DNA of 49,250 nt. Origin: Glutinoglossum americanum (taxonomy: Eukaryota > Ascomycota > Geoglossomycetes > Geoglossales > Geoglossaceae). Below are positions 8,679 to 21,144 of this stretch, piece by piece. The stretch's first letter is position 1. Each line of letters starts with the position of its first letter. Below the pieces are notes generated by a model that searched no databases, was not told where the DNA came from, and saw only the letters and a list, made by a program, of their open reading frames with translations. A program made the position numbers and the translations under genes. The stretch spans positions 1 through 49,250 of the forward strand of contig JAGHQL010000189.1 in the NCBI GenBank assembly GCA_020080175.1, written 5' to 3'.

Positions 8679-10531
8679 TTAGGCAGCTATCCCCGTATCA
8701 ACTGATCCGAACCCAGCTGATGGGGAGATAGGAGACGCGGCTGAAGCGTTCCGGCTATGCCCCCTTTTGCGTGTGGAGTCGATCCTTTGGATTGCTTCTT
8801 GTAGCTGCTTCCTAGCTGCCTCCGCTACCTGCTCCATCTTCTCTGTGTCGATCTCATCTCGAATCTCATTCCGTTCGGCAATCCCGCGCGCTAAGGTGGG
8901 TGAGTCACTAAAAATGGCACGGCCTGGAATTAGGACTTTTTGAGAATTAGCATCAGTCCCGATGCGTCGCACCTGAGGGAACAGGGTTATGTGTTCAAGA
9001 CCTGCTTCATCAGATGGGTGGCCATCCTGGGGAAGTTCTGTCCCGTATGCGGATATCCAACCGGCTTTGTCCTCTCTGTTGGGCTTTGTGTCAATTTCCA
9101 CCTTATGTCTGTCGCGCTGAATATCTCTCCACAAACCGACTGCATCCCTCACAATTTTACTCAGCATTCCCTCCTGGGTATCTAGGCTGGCTGGGTCAAG
9201 TAGTGGCTTGAGGGTCCGAAGAACCTTGTTGACGACGGCGTCTACCAAGTTATCCGATGAACGGGAATCCAGTTTATCGAGGCCACGCAAAGTCAACGCC
9301 CTCCAAGTGCTCTCGACGTTCTCACTCATTCCGGAGAGCTGGTCGGACACACGACAAAGGAGAGTCCTCGCGTTCTCGGAATTCGACACAATATCAGAAG
9401 AGAACGGCTGCCATACCATCTGGTGAATGTGCTTTTGAATGACATGCTCGATGTCGGATATTCGGAGGGCTTTTGAATCTGGGTTCGGCGAAATCGGGGT
9501 CCACTGAAACACTGGATCTAGCTCGGTGAGCCGCTCCCTGAGTTCTTCAGCCGCTTCGGGTTTCTAAATGATGAGATCTACCGTTAGTGGCTTTGAAGTA
9601 TGGGGTAAGCTATAAACTCGGGTTCATTTACCCCTGCACTCTCAGGCAGCTTCTCAGAGTAGCTCGTTGCTACTCTGAGAATGTCTTTTGCGAGATTTTG
9701 GAATCTCTTAGAGCTATATAGGAAAGGGTGGTTGTTTAGCAAGGGAGTCTAAGGGAGCAAATAGGATTATACGTACCAATCCTCTAGTGGTAGGGCCTGA
9801 ACTGCGAAATCCCCTTTCAGTTGGTCCAATTCCGCCCTTAGTTTGGAGTTCTGGCTTTCCAAACCCTCTCTCTGGGCTGTATGTCGCTCCTTCTTTATCT
9901 TCAACTTTTTCCGTTCTGCCTCCACATTTTTCTTTTCGAATTTCACTTGATCCTCTAGACTCTTGACCTTCTCCAGCGCGGTGTCCCTTTCATCTTTCAA
10001 TTCCTTGAGTTTCTTCAGATTTTCTTTTTTTGCCTTTTCCAGGTCCTGCTTGAGTTCACCCTGGAGTGCCACCTCTTTTTCCTTATAGTCCTTACCTAAG
10101 GCCTTCTCCTTTAAGGATAGCTGCTCGTAGAGCCAAGCTTCATTTGCAGCGATTTTGGACTCGAACTCTTTTTTCATCTTTTCATATTCCTCCCTTTTCC
10201 TATCGCAAGAGGTCTTTTCAGTTGTTAACCTTTTGACTTCGGCTTTGAGTTTCCCGGCCTCTTCCGTCCTGACGAGGGTTACGTTGCGCAAAGAGACGTT
10301 CAATTCGGTGATGGTCCTATCTTTCTCCAGGTCTCTTTGGTAGTTCTGATTCACGTAAGCCACCTCGGTCTTGAATTTCTCCAAAACTTGGGTAATCGTT
10401 TGGATCGCGTCTGAGGCGTTTAACAATTGGGATATAGGCTCCCGGAGGCTTTCTTCGAGTGGGCCAAATTTGAGACTGCCCGTCGGTGTCCTTCCATGGT
10501 TGTCTCCGTTGGCGAGCACTCCGTTGGCCAT
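8679..10531 (-). CDS. Coiled-coil protein of unknown function, three exons
   Basis: Start ATG at 10531 (MANGVLANGDNHGR). Exons 9777-10531, 9632-9713 and 8679-9563 join in phase (donors GTACGT and GTAAAT, acceptors TATAG and TTTAG) to a 573-residue protein. Residues ~45-245 are extremely rich in Lys, Glu and Leu with heptad-like spacing (for example KKENLKKLKELKDERDTALE), so a long coiled coil is expected. The C-terminal half is mixed and more globular (SRSSDNLVDAVVNKVLRTLK), and ends in a Ser/Ala/Arg-rich tail (STRKRGHSRNASAASPISPS) that could be phosphorylated. No signal peptide or membrane segment is seen. I know of no function; it may be a structural or scaffold protein. The start is supported by continuous coding character right after it. 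Confidence 0.75.
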
Positions 10532-11601
10532 GGGTGCCGTTAGGGGGGGGACCTAACAGGAAACCTCTTAGTATCTTTGGGCACTTGCAGTTAATGGTGA
10601 GGATTCTCTTGCCTGAGATGTAATACTGCCGGCGCGACTGCTGCTACTATTGCTACGAGGGCGACTGCTGCGATTTGAAATTCGGCGGAACACTGAGCCC
10701 GTTCTTGTGCGTTCGGCTGTGGGCGCGCTCTTTATCAGTTTCCCCATAGAGGATATGGAGTTTGCCCAAGGTGGTTATGGCTGGAGTGATAGCTATATTC
10801 TTGCCGACGGGCTCAGTTGCAGTACGCTTAAAGGGCATCACCGCCCCACCCCACAATATTTCATTGGGGGCACAAGCGGTATGCCCATCACATCACGGTT
10901 TACCAATAGGTGCCGAAGCCGCATTCAACTGGAAGAGTTAGATGGAAGAGAGGATAGTCGCATTCCACGATGGACGTGTCGGTTTGTCATTGAGTACCGC
11001 CTGCAGAGTGAAGTTGCATTCCAGCAACACGCCAGGGATTGTGGTCTCCCGAAATCGGCCTAACCGAAGCCAAGCACCCTACACCCCCTTTCTTCACCGG
11101 CAGACAATCTGTCGATCGGCTGCAGGATAGTCTTCTCGTGCGCTGCACAAGACTGCCAGCGTCTGCGAATAGCTTGTAGCCCCGACACCAAAGCAACGTA
11201 AACGACTCCTGGATAAACGGTCTGGTGCAGCTTAGGGAACACAGGAATGGTCCTCTGGATTTCGGTTTCGTATTACCGGAGTTTGGCGCCATCGTATTGG
11301 TGATGCCAACAGTATATCCAACTCCCACAGCGACGACATCATCTGAGTAAAGCCAAATGTGACCGCGCATATTCTTTAGCGTATCCTAGATTTTTGAAAG
11401 GCTGACTCACCCTCGTGCGCAGGCCTCCTTACTGGATAACAACAGTGTATGAGATAACGGGGGAGACGACCTCTAAAATGTGTTCCGCGTTTTGGGTCAA
11501 CTTATCCCTTCAGTGACTTGCTAAGACTTTTCCCGGGGAATTCAAGGACTCGTTAAGCGCGTCGAATTCACCCGTGACTTTATGGCTAGGAGTTATATCG
11601 A

Positions 11602-11946
11602 CTATTCCCCACACTCATTCTCCTTATTTAACATGTGGCTATAGCCACCCACTAGGAAACGTCCAGGTGTTTCGCTTTGCGAATCCATGATGACGCCATG
11701 AGTCCTATGCGACCCGCGAGGCTGGATTCGTTGCAGCTGTTGCTGGGAAGTAAGGCGGATCACAATACGTCGTCCAGGCAGTCTTATCATAATGGCTAGG
11801 CGCCCCCTAGGCTTACCCAGACCAGTGCCGGAAGAGGGTGGATTAGGCGAACATTGGCATATGCCTCCCGTCGATGCGACAACGCAATCGGATCTAAGTG
11901 TCGCACCTGGGCTCCGAGCTATTGGGTCTTGTAAAGTTGAAGGCAT
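11602..11946 (-). CDS. Possible small hypothetical protein or exon (114 aa)
   Basis: The ATG at 11946 gives MPSTLQDPIARSPGATL and ends at a TAG at 11602. It is preceded by a possible acceptor (CTTCCACCAG), so it may be the last exon of a larger model. It has a basic middle (RLPGRRIVIRLTSQQQLQRI) and no domain I recognise. It could equally be chance coding. Confidence 0.2.
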   Translation of the reverse strand: MPSTLQDPIARSPGATLRSDCVVASTGGICQCSPNPPSSGTGLGKPRGRLAIMIRLPGRRIVIRLTSQQQLQRIQPRGSHRTHGVIMDSQSETPGRFLVGGYSHMLNKENECGE

Positions 11947-13199
11947 GGGAGACGGAAGCTGGTGGAAGGGGTGAGTGTTAAGAGATGCGGCATTTATGTA
12001 ATATGTTTCCGTCCTTACCCTATCCTCCACTATCAACAATAGCTAGGTATTAGCTAGTATAGTGAGGAATCACGGGAAACCCACTGATAGGAAAATCCCC
12101 AAAGAACGCCCTAGGCCTAAATTGTGAGCGGGCGAGACGGAGCTCCTTGTTTCCCCCCATTCATTTCCTGCCAATTTCGAATTGCCTAGGCATGCATTTC
12201 TGCATATGGGTTACTCTAGCGGCTCATTAGGACCAGCTAACAACGGTTATATCTAACGCGAAAATACAATGCAGGTGGTGGATCTCGTGCCTCTAGTGCA
12301 GGATTCCTGAATTCTTTCCGTAAGATTATGCATGCTTCGTGATGGCTGTCGGGCCCGGTAACCCCTAAGCGGTTAGACCTACATGGGGTAACGTATAGCT
12401 TAGGATTCACGGAATAACAGCGCAACTACGCACTGCATTATTCGGGGGTGGATATGATATCTACACTCTTCTACAATATTCTCTTTGTCTTGCTCATAGG
12501 CTTATGTAGAATAGTTGGCAGTAGATATTGGGCGCGTGCTTCCTACCGCGATGAAGGGATATATGGCACAGACACATGCATCCTAACGCGTGGAATTACG
12601 TGAATTATATTTTGGCCAGTCGGATTTCCCAAAGGCAGAGTCAGCTGGCCAGCCATGGCCTTTTACTATAGCATGATGCTAACTTCTGTGGAGTTTTGAA
12701 TAGATTATGGGGAGTGGTGAGATCATGAGGCGTGACTGGCCAACCTAGGGGTTGTTAATCTTGTCTCCGTGCGGCCCGGGGATTCCGGGAGCACGTGAAA
12801 TATTTCAGAGTCAGAGATCTAGGACGGATTTAATGTTAATAGGTAGAATAATGTAAGAGTAGCACACGACGGCGATGATGAAGAAGATGGCTGAGTCCTG
12901 CCTCCGGCAAGTGTAGGTTTGCTTTGGTAGCGATACCGTCCTAGACGCTAGAACCTAGTTTACTTTTGCTGTGATCGGTACATGCTGCTATTGGGGACGT
13001 CGCGGATTCCTCGACGAGTGGTTGAGGGGTTTGCCCTAACAAAAGGATAGATCACGTGATGGTATACCGCTTTCGTAATTTGTTATTGCCGCATGCTCTC
13101 CTTTTGGATAGACTTGCTCGGGGTGGGCGCCTGTGGGTAGCTACTTGTGTACGGTAGTCAATCTTCATCTTAAGTCTCCGTCCAGACACGTTACTAAGG

Positions 13200-13307
13200 A
13201 GTATTCTGCAGACTGAAAAATCGCGCGCTGACGTTACTTTAAGATTGGTTGTTATTGCTATTAAATTAATACCAATCTGTTTGTGCCTCTTTCTGCAGAA
13301 TATTCAA
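13200..13307. other. Nested inverted repeats downstream of hxB
   Basis: GAGTATTCTGCAGA (13200-13213) faces TCTGCAGAATATTC (13294-13307). Inside, AGATTGGT pairs with ACCAATCT around an A/T-rich loop. The intervening DNA could fold into a two-part stem. The role is unknown. Confidence 0.4.
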
Positions 13308-13842
13308 ACTGGCTTAGGTATTTAACAGCTATTGCTACTTTGGCAATCCTACCAATCAGAAGTCCGAAGAGCCTCCTATTCCGTGCCCTGTCTGATGGGA
13401 ATTTAACTATTTACGTCGTAGATCTGCTGCTCTTGGGGGAGCTGTCGCGCGCTTTTGTAATTTAGCAAATTAGGGGGAATTGTGGCTTTGATATTCTTTT
13501 AAGTTCCAAAGTTGACCTGAATAAATGCCTTGATTGGGGTAACTAGATGTGGGAAAGCTGAAAAATCAACTGAACAACAGTGGATTTCGTTCTCTCGTTC
13601 GTAAGTTTTTCGCATTTATGTGCTCACTTTCTGACAGCTTAGGGAGAGGTGTATGGCAAACGATCGTTGGAGTATACGGGAAGAGATGACAATAAACAAA
13701 GGCCGCCTTTCGCTAGTTATGTAAAAGTGCAACTCCGGCACAGAACGAGGAGACTCGTACAATTTCATCTCGTCTCTGCCTTACTAGCCCTCCCATCACT
13801 CCCTTCCATAGCAAACCCCACAAAAACCTCCGTATCCAACTG

Positions 13843-16800
13843 TTAGAAGTTCCCTGCCGTAGTCGGCCGATCCAGCATACTAACCACGCTCTCGGCAATT
13901 TTATGTCGCCACTTTCCGCTGGTGCTGGATCCCTCGGAACTGCTCCGACTCGTGTTCGTGAGTTCATTAATCCTGCGTTCGGCCTCGGCGACGCCCATAA
14001 GCACTGGGCTTTGCGCGCGGCCGAGCGTTGGGCTGCTGCTGCTGGGAGCGCCATTTATGCCGTTGAAGGCGTTGCGTGGCCCCGGACGGCCGGAAAGGGA
14101 GCGGGCGGGTGGGGGCTTAGGGCTGCTACGCCCGAACGTGGTGGCTTTGAGGGGCGCATACTCGATTAGGTCGACGTCTACGGGGGCGGCAGCTGGGGCT
14201 GCGCCGGTGGCAGAGGGTGGTCTGTAGGTGTTGGGAGTTGTGGTGTCTGGGGCATCGACGCTTTTGCCGTTGGCAGTAATGGTAGTGGTCGTGGTTGGAG
14301 GGCCTATGATGGAGTTATGATTGGTGTTCCGGTGGATGCTGTTCGTGCTAGTGCGGTGGGTAAGGGGGTTGTTGTTGGTGTTTGGGGCGGGGGAGGGTTG
14401 TGTAGGGGATTGGATATTCTTCCGACGGATGCTAACCTGGCTAGCACGGTGATTGAGGTTATTGCTAACCTCCATACTGCTGGCACGGTGATGTAGGATA
14501 ATGCTACCGACATCGCTAGCGCGGTGGCTGAGGTGGTTATCACCAGCCACGCTGGCACGGTGGTTGGGGTGATTGTCACCTCCTATGCTGGTACGGTAAT
14601 TGTCACCTCCTGCGATGCTGGAACGTTGGTTGAGATGGATGCCATTCTCAATACTAGCATTACCGAGATTCCCGATCCTCCCGAGAAACTCGTTATCGTC
14701 ATCGCCAAATAATGCGCCGCTGCTCGGTTTCTCATACACTTCACTGCTCAGCCACGTGCGGACCGTGTCGCCGACCGAGATGGTAGGCTTCTTGGCGTTG
14801 GGGTTGTCACGCCGTAGAATAACGCGGGCCGGGTCTTGGTCGAAGTAGACCTCGCCATCGAAGCGGCGGGTCCGTGCAAGTACAGGGAAGAGCTCATTGT
14901 CCTTCTCGGCAGCAATTTGGTCGGCGCAAGTGAGATGGCAGCGGCCGCAGGGGCCAAGGAGCTAGGGAGGAGGGAAAGAAGTTAGCGCGTTTATTCTTTA
15001 TATGGCTGAGAAATAGGACTGTTGTTGGGAGAGCTGAACATACTTCAAACGACAGACTTCCAATCCGTACAAACGCCCAATTATCCTCAATATTTGCCTG
15101 CGCTGCCGCTGGTGTGAGCTTTCTCCCCCTTGTCTCCCCCGATTGCATCTCAGCTAACACGATGTTCGCCCTAAAGAGCTCTGGCTGCGCGGCCTTCCCT
15201 TTCGTTGCCTTTACTTGCTGGTTGTGCCACTCCAGACTGTTGCGTGTGATCACTGAGATGGGGCTCTCGCTGGGTAGCAAAACTGGCCGAGTGACGACCT
15301 GCGCATCGTTGGAGGGAGCAGGCGGCAGACGGTTGCTGGCGAGTGAGCGGCCAGCTTTCGCGGATGCCAGACCGGAAACATTATTGCTGCTATAGGAGCG
15401 GCGGAGGTAGGCCTTCGTGTGGCGTGCCTCAAGGTCCTTGGTCGAATTGGTATTGCTGGCAGAGAAGCGAGCGAGCGTGCAGCGGGCTCCGACGGCGGCA
15501 GAGAAGAACTCGACGATATGCGGGGATGTGTAGGGGTGCGCAGGAATGGGGTCGCCGCAAACTTTGGATGCAGACGCTCGGAAGTTGCTGCTGCTGTGGC
15601 GTCTGTTGTTGCGATAGCCGTCACCATCCTCGAGGAAAGACCACGATAGCGATATTTTGAGCTCCGGCTGGTGCTCGCTATGTAGGGCTGAGATTGTAAG
15701 TACTCCCTTATCTAGGTCGATGATTGGCCTGATCTTCGCCATCTTCGGATAGCGTTTGCGACTTAACGCGGTGCCTGTATCTAGATGAACGATGCACCAT
15801 TCACGGTCTAGGTATAGCCCCTTGGCGCCGACCTCCCACGGGCGACCTGAGGGGATATTGTAACCACCGCAGCCTTTGATTGGGTAGACGCGTAGGCACT
15901 CGATCTGGTACTGTGGCGTCTTGGGTTTGCGGAGCACCGGTGTGACGTGGAGGAGTGGGGTGCCGAGGTGCTGTTTCTCGAGGAAGAGATCCCGGACGAA
16001 ATCAAGAAAATTCGTTACGTCGCTCTCGCTGCTCATGGCACCCAAGGATGCGCGGACTACACCGATGGGCTTTCCGGATACGATCTCAGAACTCCCCTCG
16101 GCGTCGTTCCCACAGCGATGACCGGCGCTAAAGGACCGTTTCATCTGCCAGGGGGCGAAGCCCAAGTATACCGCAATGCCACCTGGATTGCAGAGCCCGC
16201 CGGCACGGAGATAGATGTTTCTGGTGTCTGCGAGCCTCTCGACTTCGCTGTATGGGACTAGTTCGCCCTTGGAATTCTGGACATTGAATGCGATAGTAGC
16301 ACCTTGCTTCTTGCTGTCGCCGTATGTCACTGCGTCTTCCTTATAGATCCGACACACAGGCAGGCCGTTCTGGTGTTGTAGCGCCAACAACCCCTCATAC
16401 ATCCTCTTGCTTAGGTATGATGTGTGCCGGGATATGCTCTCCATGGAATCGAATAGCCTCTCGTGCACGTCCATGGCGATGCCCAGCGCGAAAATGCTGT
16501 GGAAGGGAAGTGTGCCGTCCTCCAGCTGGTCGTGCATAGAGGTTGTCTTCTTGGAGTGCCACGCGTCCTTGATGCAGACTACCATCTCGACCGTGCCACC
16601 GCCGAAGTACTTCCGCCACTGGAGGATGTGCCCGGATTCCCTTCGGATAATCAGAGCGCCGAGGTCAGGGAAGCCGAAGATCTTGTAGAAGCTGAGAACA
16701 GTGAAATCTGGCGCCGTTTCGGCGTCACTTAGATCGATTGGCGCTGTAGTGGCCAGTGCAGCGGCGTCCAAGAGTGAATATGTGTTCCGGTGGGCCGCGT

Positions 16801-17587
16801 GTTTCGACCGGCGAAGCCTTCCGGGCCAGGTGAGCGGGAGTCTCCGCCCAGTCATGTTGGACTCCCCCGGGTATGCGAAAAGGCCTAGCCTCCCCTCCAC
16901 CGAAGCCCCCACCCCCTCCGCGCCATTGCCATCGACGGCATCATTCAGCCACTTCTCCACTTCACCATCGTTTTTAAAGCAGCGGTGGTTGGGCCCAGCG
17001 GTTTCCCTAACCCCTACAAGGCTGGTGTGTGAGTCTCTGTGGTATCCATACCAGAAGCCCTCCGTCTTTGATGGCAGCCCCTTGCCGGGGCTACCACCTG
17101 TCGGGTCGCTGGTATCGAGATCCCGGAAACACTCCATCACGAGTTTGATGCCTGCGGTCGCATTGGGCACAAATACGAGGTCGTATTCGTCTGGATCCGC
17201 ATTGAAGAAGCGGAGTGCCCGTTCACGGATCTGGTCAATGCGATGGGTTGATAGCTCTGATGGAGTCGCTATTGAGTGCGGGTTCCCGTAGAGGTTCGTG
17301 ATCATGTCGTCTGAGAATGCCTCGATCAGCGACCTTGCATAGAGCGTTGTCCCTCCATGGTCAAGGTATGTTCTCCCTTTTTGCCGTCTAAGTCAGCATC
17401 TCTGCCCCACCTCAATCCTTCTTTCTGGAGAAGAACATAGCTTACCCTTTAGCATGGGGTACTCCGAATCCCTAATCTCCTCCACTGTGTGGTTGTAATC
17501 GCTATTTGTCTGAAAATTTTGAATCGGTAGCTGGAACTGCGACATCGATGCCCGCAGATGGGACATGGAAGCAGATCGTGAAGGCAT
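13843..17587 (-). CDS. hxB: Molybdenum cofactor sulfurase (NifS-like plus MOSC domains) with a long repetitive C-terminal tail
   Basis: Converts desulfo-MoCo of molybdenum hydroxylases (purine hydroxylase/xanthine dehydrogenase type) to the sulfurated active form, using cysteine sulfur; cytosolic. Exons 17446-17587, 15044-17376 and 13843-14961 join in phase to about 1197 residues. Start ATG at 17587 (MPSRSASMSHLR); a second Met at 17566 is possible. Residues ~40-490 are the PLP desulfurase domain: EYPMLKGRTYLDHGGTTLY, NPHS, and LSFYKIFGFPDLGAL with the PLP Lys near 279. RAGGLCNPGG carries the catalytic Cys near 443. From ~540 come the MOSC barrel (VYPIKGCGGYNIPSG) and the MOSC core (FELLGPCGRCHLTCADQ, RRFDGEVYFDQ, ISVGDTVRTWL). 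Aspergillus HxB is about 840 residues; here a further ~300 residues follow the MOSC domain in the same open frame, rich in Ser, Asn, Pro and with HRAS repeats. The enzyme call is firm; the tail is the odd part. Confidence 0.93.
14431..14649 (-). repeat. Coding repeat in the hxB tail: ~12-residue HRAS units
   Basis: About six imperfect units run NGIHLNQRSSIAGG, DNYRTSIGG, DNHPNHRASVAG, DNHLSHRASDVG, SIILHHRASSMEV, SNNLNHRASQVS. The shared core is His-x-x-His-Arg-Ala-Ser, which presents repeated R-x-S sites. The DNA is also repetitive but diverged by third-base changes, which suggests selection on protein or age. Confidence 0.8.
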
Positions 17588-18462
17588 CGCTATGTTTAAC
17601 CAAAAAACCACCTCGTCAGCGCGAAGAAAGGCGGTAAAAAAGAGCCATTTTTCCTCACCTATGTCTCGTCTCGTCTCGTCTTCCTACTTACAACTACTCA
17701 AAAAACATTCAAACCCTCCTCGAATATCGATATTCGAAAATAAATAACAGAAACTAGGAGAAATGAAAATATGCCCACGTCTGAATCGAACCTATGGGGA
17801 AAATAATCTTGTGCAAACAAGTTTCTTGACGGGGCGGAGGCCATTCTCCTCTTAATCAATGAAAAGCTTCCCTAGGCATCTTCAGCCTCAAACCTAGGCA
17901 CTCCCAGGAAGGCCGGAAGCCCGCTCATCCGGTGGCCCGGACATGACTCCAATGCGCTTGGCCAGCCGCGTTTCAGCAAGGGTCGGTGGGGGACAGTGGC
18001 AAAACGTGAACCCCTCCTCCCATTCTCTCCATCTATCCCCCACCATAAGTTCGTGTGAAAGAGTTTTTTCCCCCTCTCCTTCCTTATCCTGCGCTAGCGG
18101 TGTTTCTAGTTACTCGTTCACGTTTTACTGATGGTACAACATGACGATAGTTCTGTCCGAAAAAGATTGTATGGGTACGGGAAAAACCCATTGTTCCACA
18201 ACACCATCCCAGGGGCTGTGGGGATACGAGCCTTCACTCGGTGTTTTAGAAATATTGGATGTATATATGAATAGATACCCTTGCGGGCGATCCAAACGGC
18301 AGATCACCTGCACCCCGCTTTCGCGAGTACGACGAACCAACCACATAGCCTTGCTGCCGCGCGGGGAGAATTAAGTAGGCTTGCGCTTTCAATTTTTCTA
18401 GAAGCATAAAAAATGGTTGGGTGGCCCTTTTTCTCCTACTACCCCCGTGGTGGCTGGCATTT

Positions 18463-18495
18463 GGTACGCATGTGGTACGCATGTGGTGCGCATGT
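18463..18495. repeat. Tandem repeat, 3 x 11 bp (GGTACGCATGT)
   Basis: Two exact units and a third with one change (GGTGCGCATGT). Confidence 0.8.
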
Positions 18496-21092
18496 GGCCG
18501 ATAGGACTAAATAACCGGTTTGGCCGTTTCACCAATCTGTAGAGTCGCATGCAGGAATAGATGATTTTTGATTTTGAAACGCTTGGGATGGGAGAAGCTG
18601 TATATATATTGAACAAGGGGTAGCTCTTACCTAACGGACGAGTTGGCCCAGCAATAGATGGCTTGTAATGGACCGACTAGACCGACCAATGCGCGACGAG
18701 GCAGGAGACGAATTAGGGTCGGATGAACTAGCTTGACAATCTAGTTACCTTATCTATCCATCCTGAAGAACGGCTGCTCTAAACGCTCCACTAGCAGTGA
18801 TGCCTCTCCTCCAAATTATCTAGCTGTGTGATGACAATTCCTACTTGCTGTAAATCTGCCCCGGTCATTGCTGTGCTAAAAGAGGAAGAATAGAAGCAAA
18901 GAGATGAGCAAAGAAAACCAGAAACTATAAACGACCCTAATCTGGAGCTTCTTGCATTGTTGATTAGCCTAGCCAGGGTGGCTCGTCGCGGATGGAAGGG
19001 GAAGCAGTCGGGGAGACTCAGTAAGTACACTGGGCCTGGGCCGGCGGAGCGGGGCCTGAAACTTGGTGAAACAGGGATATCTTTGTTTAGGAAAATACGC
19101 GGATACATATATATGATCGGAATTTTGGAATTGCTCGCGCTGATGGGTGCCCGGACCGAAATGGTGCCCGGGCTAGTCTGGAAACTCATGACAATGTGTA
19201 AATGTGGTCCTGGGCTTTGCTTTGCTTGATGACGGCTATATGCGAAAGCTGCCAATGGCTTGGCTAGCATACGAAATTCATGCGATATGGTTGCTTTGAT
19301 GGGAGTCAGTGCAGAGCGGCTGACTGGGACAGTTGGCTATTATTAGCCATATTTGTATCCTGAAGTATCTGATCGCTGGGTTATATCTAGGCTATATTGA
19401 TGTGATACTAAGTTTGCCTAAGGATGAACTGTCTCTTGTCATCATCGCCAAAGGAACCTCACCATAATGTCTCTGCCAAAAACGGATCTAATTCCCACGC
19501 GGAAACTCCAGAGCAGGCGATAGTTAGCCGTCTTGAGAACTCTCCCCTCCCACTGGCGATGCGTTACCGTACGGTCTGGGTTACATCCGGAAACGAACAT
19601 CTCATGTCCAAGTTGCTCCGCGTGGCTCACGTTCAAGGGCAATCCACGGTTTGCCAGTTGATCGAGAAGAAACGAGGAAAGAGGCGAATTCATAGGGTGG
19701 AACTACTATTCTATGCCTTCAAGACGGCGACGCCCGACGAATCTACCCCTAAATTCATATACACATGACTTTGTATCCATGTACATATATCAGGGCACCC
19801 ACACGGGCGCGAGCGATCGCCTAGAGCCAGATTGGCAGCGCAGGAACGTGCAAGGCGCTGTCAATATCGAGGGCGGCTAGTTAAAAGAAAGCGAGAGGCC
19901 TAAGCGTTCCTCCCTTCCCTTCTCGTCGATATTGGAAATTCTCCAAATGACGGAAGGAAGGAAGAAAAATTCTAGTGCATATGCCGACGGGTGGCCCTTT
20001 GGCGGCGCGTAAGTGCGCGCGCCGAGGCTCATGGCCGCGCCGTGCGGGTGTGGAGTCAAGTTAGCCAGCTTACCTCGCTGTGACGGGACGGCAAATAAGC
20101 AGGGCATCGATCGTGTGACCTCGCTTTCGGGTGTTTCTATATTTCTAGCGTACTAGGAGAGTCTGTTGGTTGGTGGTAGCAGTCAGTGGTGGTGTTTATC
20201 AAAGTTTCCGTACGACGGTGGCAAGGTGTTGGACGGGATAGACTTTCGTCGAATCCAGTTTTTTTTTTTTTGGGTTTGGTGAGGGAGCTTTGGTCGCGGT
20301 GTGATGTGATGTGGCGTCCCAAGGCAATAATGCCCTCTCACTGAGTATCTACCTGGTCTATAGATACGTGTCTAACCAACCACATTGGTTCTCCCAGGGG
20401 GTGTCTATATAGCAAATACATATTGACTACCACATGAACCGAATTTCCTTCCTCTCGCTGGCAAATCTAGCCAACCACTTCACTTCAGCCAGTCGATACA
20501 TCCCAGAGCCCCTCTTAATCAGCATTCTCCCACCCTAGCTCCTCCAATCCCCTCCGCCTCGGAACCGCCCATTCAGCTTAGTCGGATCAAACGCACTTTT
20601 CTGCCGCTAGCTACACGTATAATCCACGTGGCATGGCAAAAGGTTATTATTTTCTTTTATTTCCATGGATACTAGACTAGGTGGGAAGGTGTAATGCCGG
20701 CTCGGTCAGATCTCTAGGTTCCGGGAGGTGAGGCAGGGGTATTTAGATTACTGTATGGTCATTACGCAGTCTATCTGGGATCCCATATTCTTCTAAAAAG
20801 GAACGTTCACATTGTATACCTTACTTGCTTATCATCTTCTATTCCTGTTGCTTCGGTAAATCAACCAGCAGGCAGGCTACCGAGGCACGTTAGTTAGCTG
20901 CGGGCAAACGCCAACCTCCTTCCTTCTTATTTCTCCGGAGGGCGGTGTGTGGAAGATCTGGTGACGGGAGCGTAGGATTTTCGGATATCTAGATTGGCAT
21001 TGCTTGGATTGCGCGATCTCGGAGGATTTTATTTTGGCTTGCTTGGGTGGTCTGAGCACGTGCATGTGTATACTCGGTACATGCTCTGTGCA

Positions 21093-21144
21093 CGTATGTT
21101 GTACGCGTATGTTGTACGTGTATGTTGTACATGTGTGTTGTATG
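21093..21144. repeat. Tandem repeat, 4 x 13 bp (CGTATGTTGTACG)
   Basis: Two exact units followed by two diverging ones. Confidence 0.8.

Larger units (their letters stand above)
10532..13842. other. Intergenic region with a few unrecognised open stretches
   Basis: Minus-strand open stretches at 10987-11370 (contains GDHNPWRVAGMQLHSAGG) and 11602-11946 look slightly protein-like but match nothing I know. 12100-13190 shows nothing. 13200-13307 contains two nested short inverted repeats. 13310-13840 would contain the 3' region of hxB. Confidence 0.4.

Noticed and set aside
10987-11370. 127-codon minus-strand frame beginning MRGHIWLYSDDVV
   Set aside because: No recognised family and no flanking exons; the NPWRVAG segment recalls some secreted fungal proteins but too weakly to call.
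14894-15043. Continuation of the long hxB open frame past the exon 2 donor
   Set aside because: A GTATGT donor after SLSFE and an acceptor at 14962 restore the conserved MOSC sequence LLGPCGRCHLTC; the read-through residues are intronic.
17775-17830. A GGTTCGATTC word on the minus strand resembling a tRNA B box
   Set aside because: The flanking bases do not form a T-stem, anticodon stem or acceptor stem; no tRNA can be drawn.
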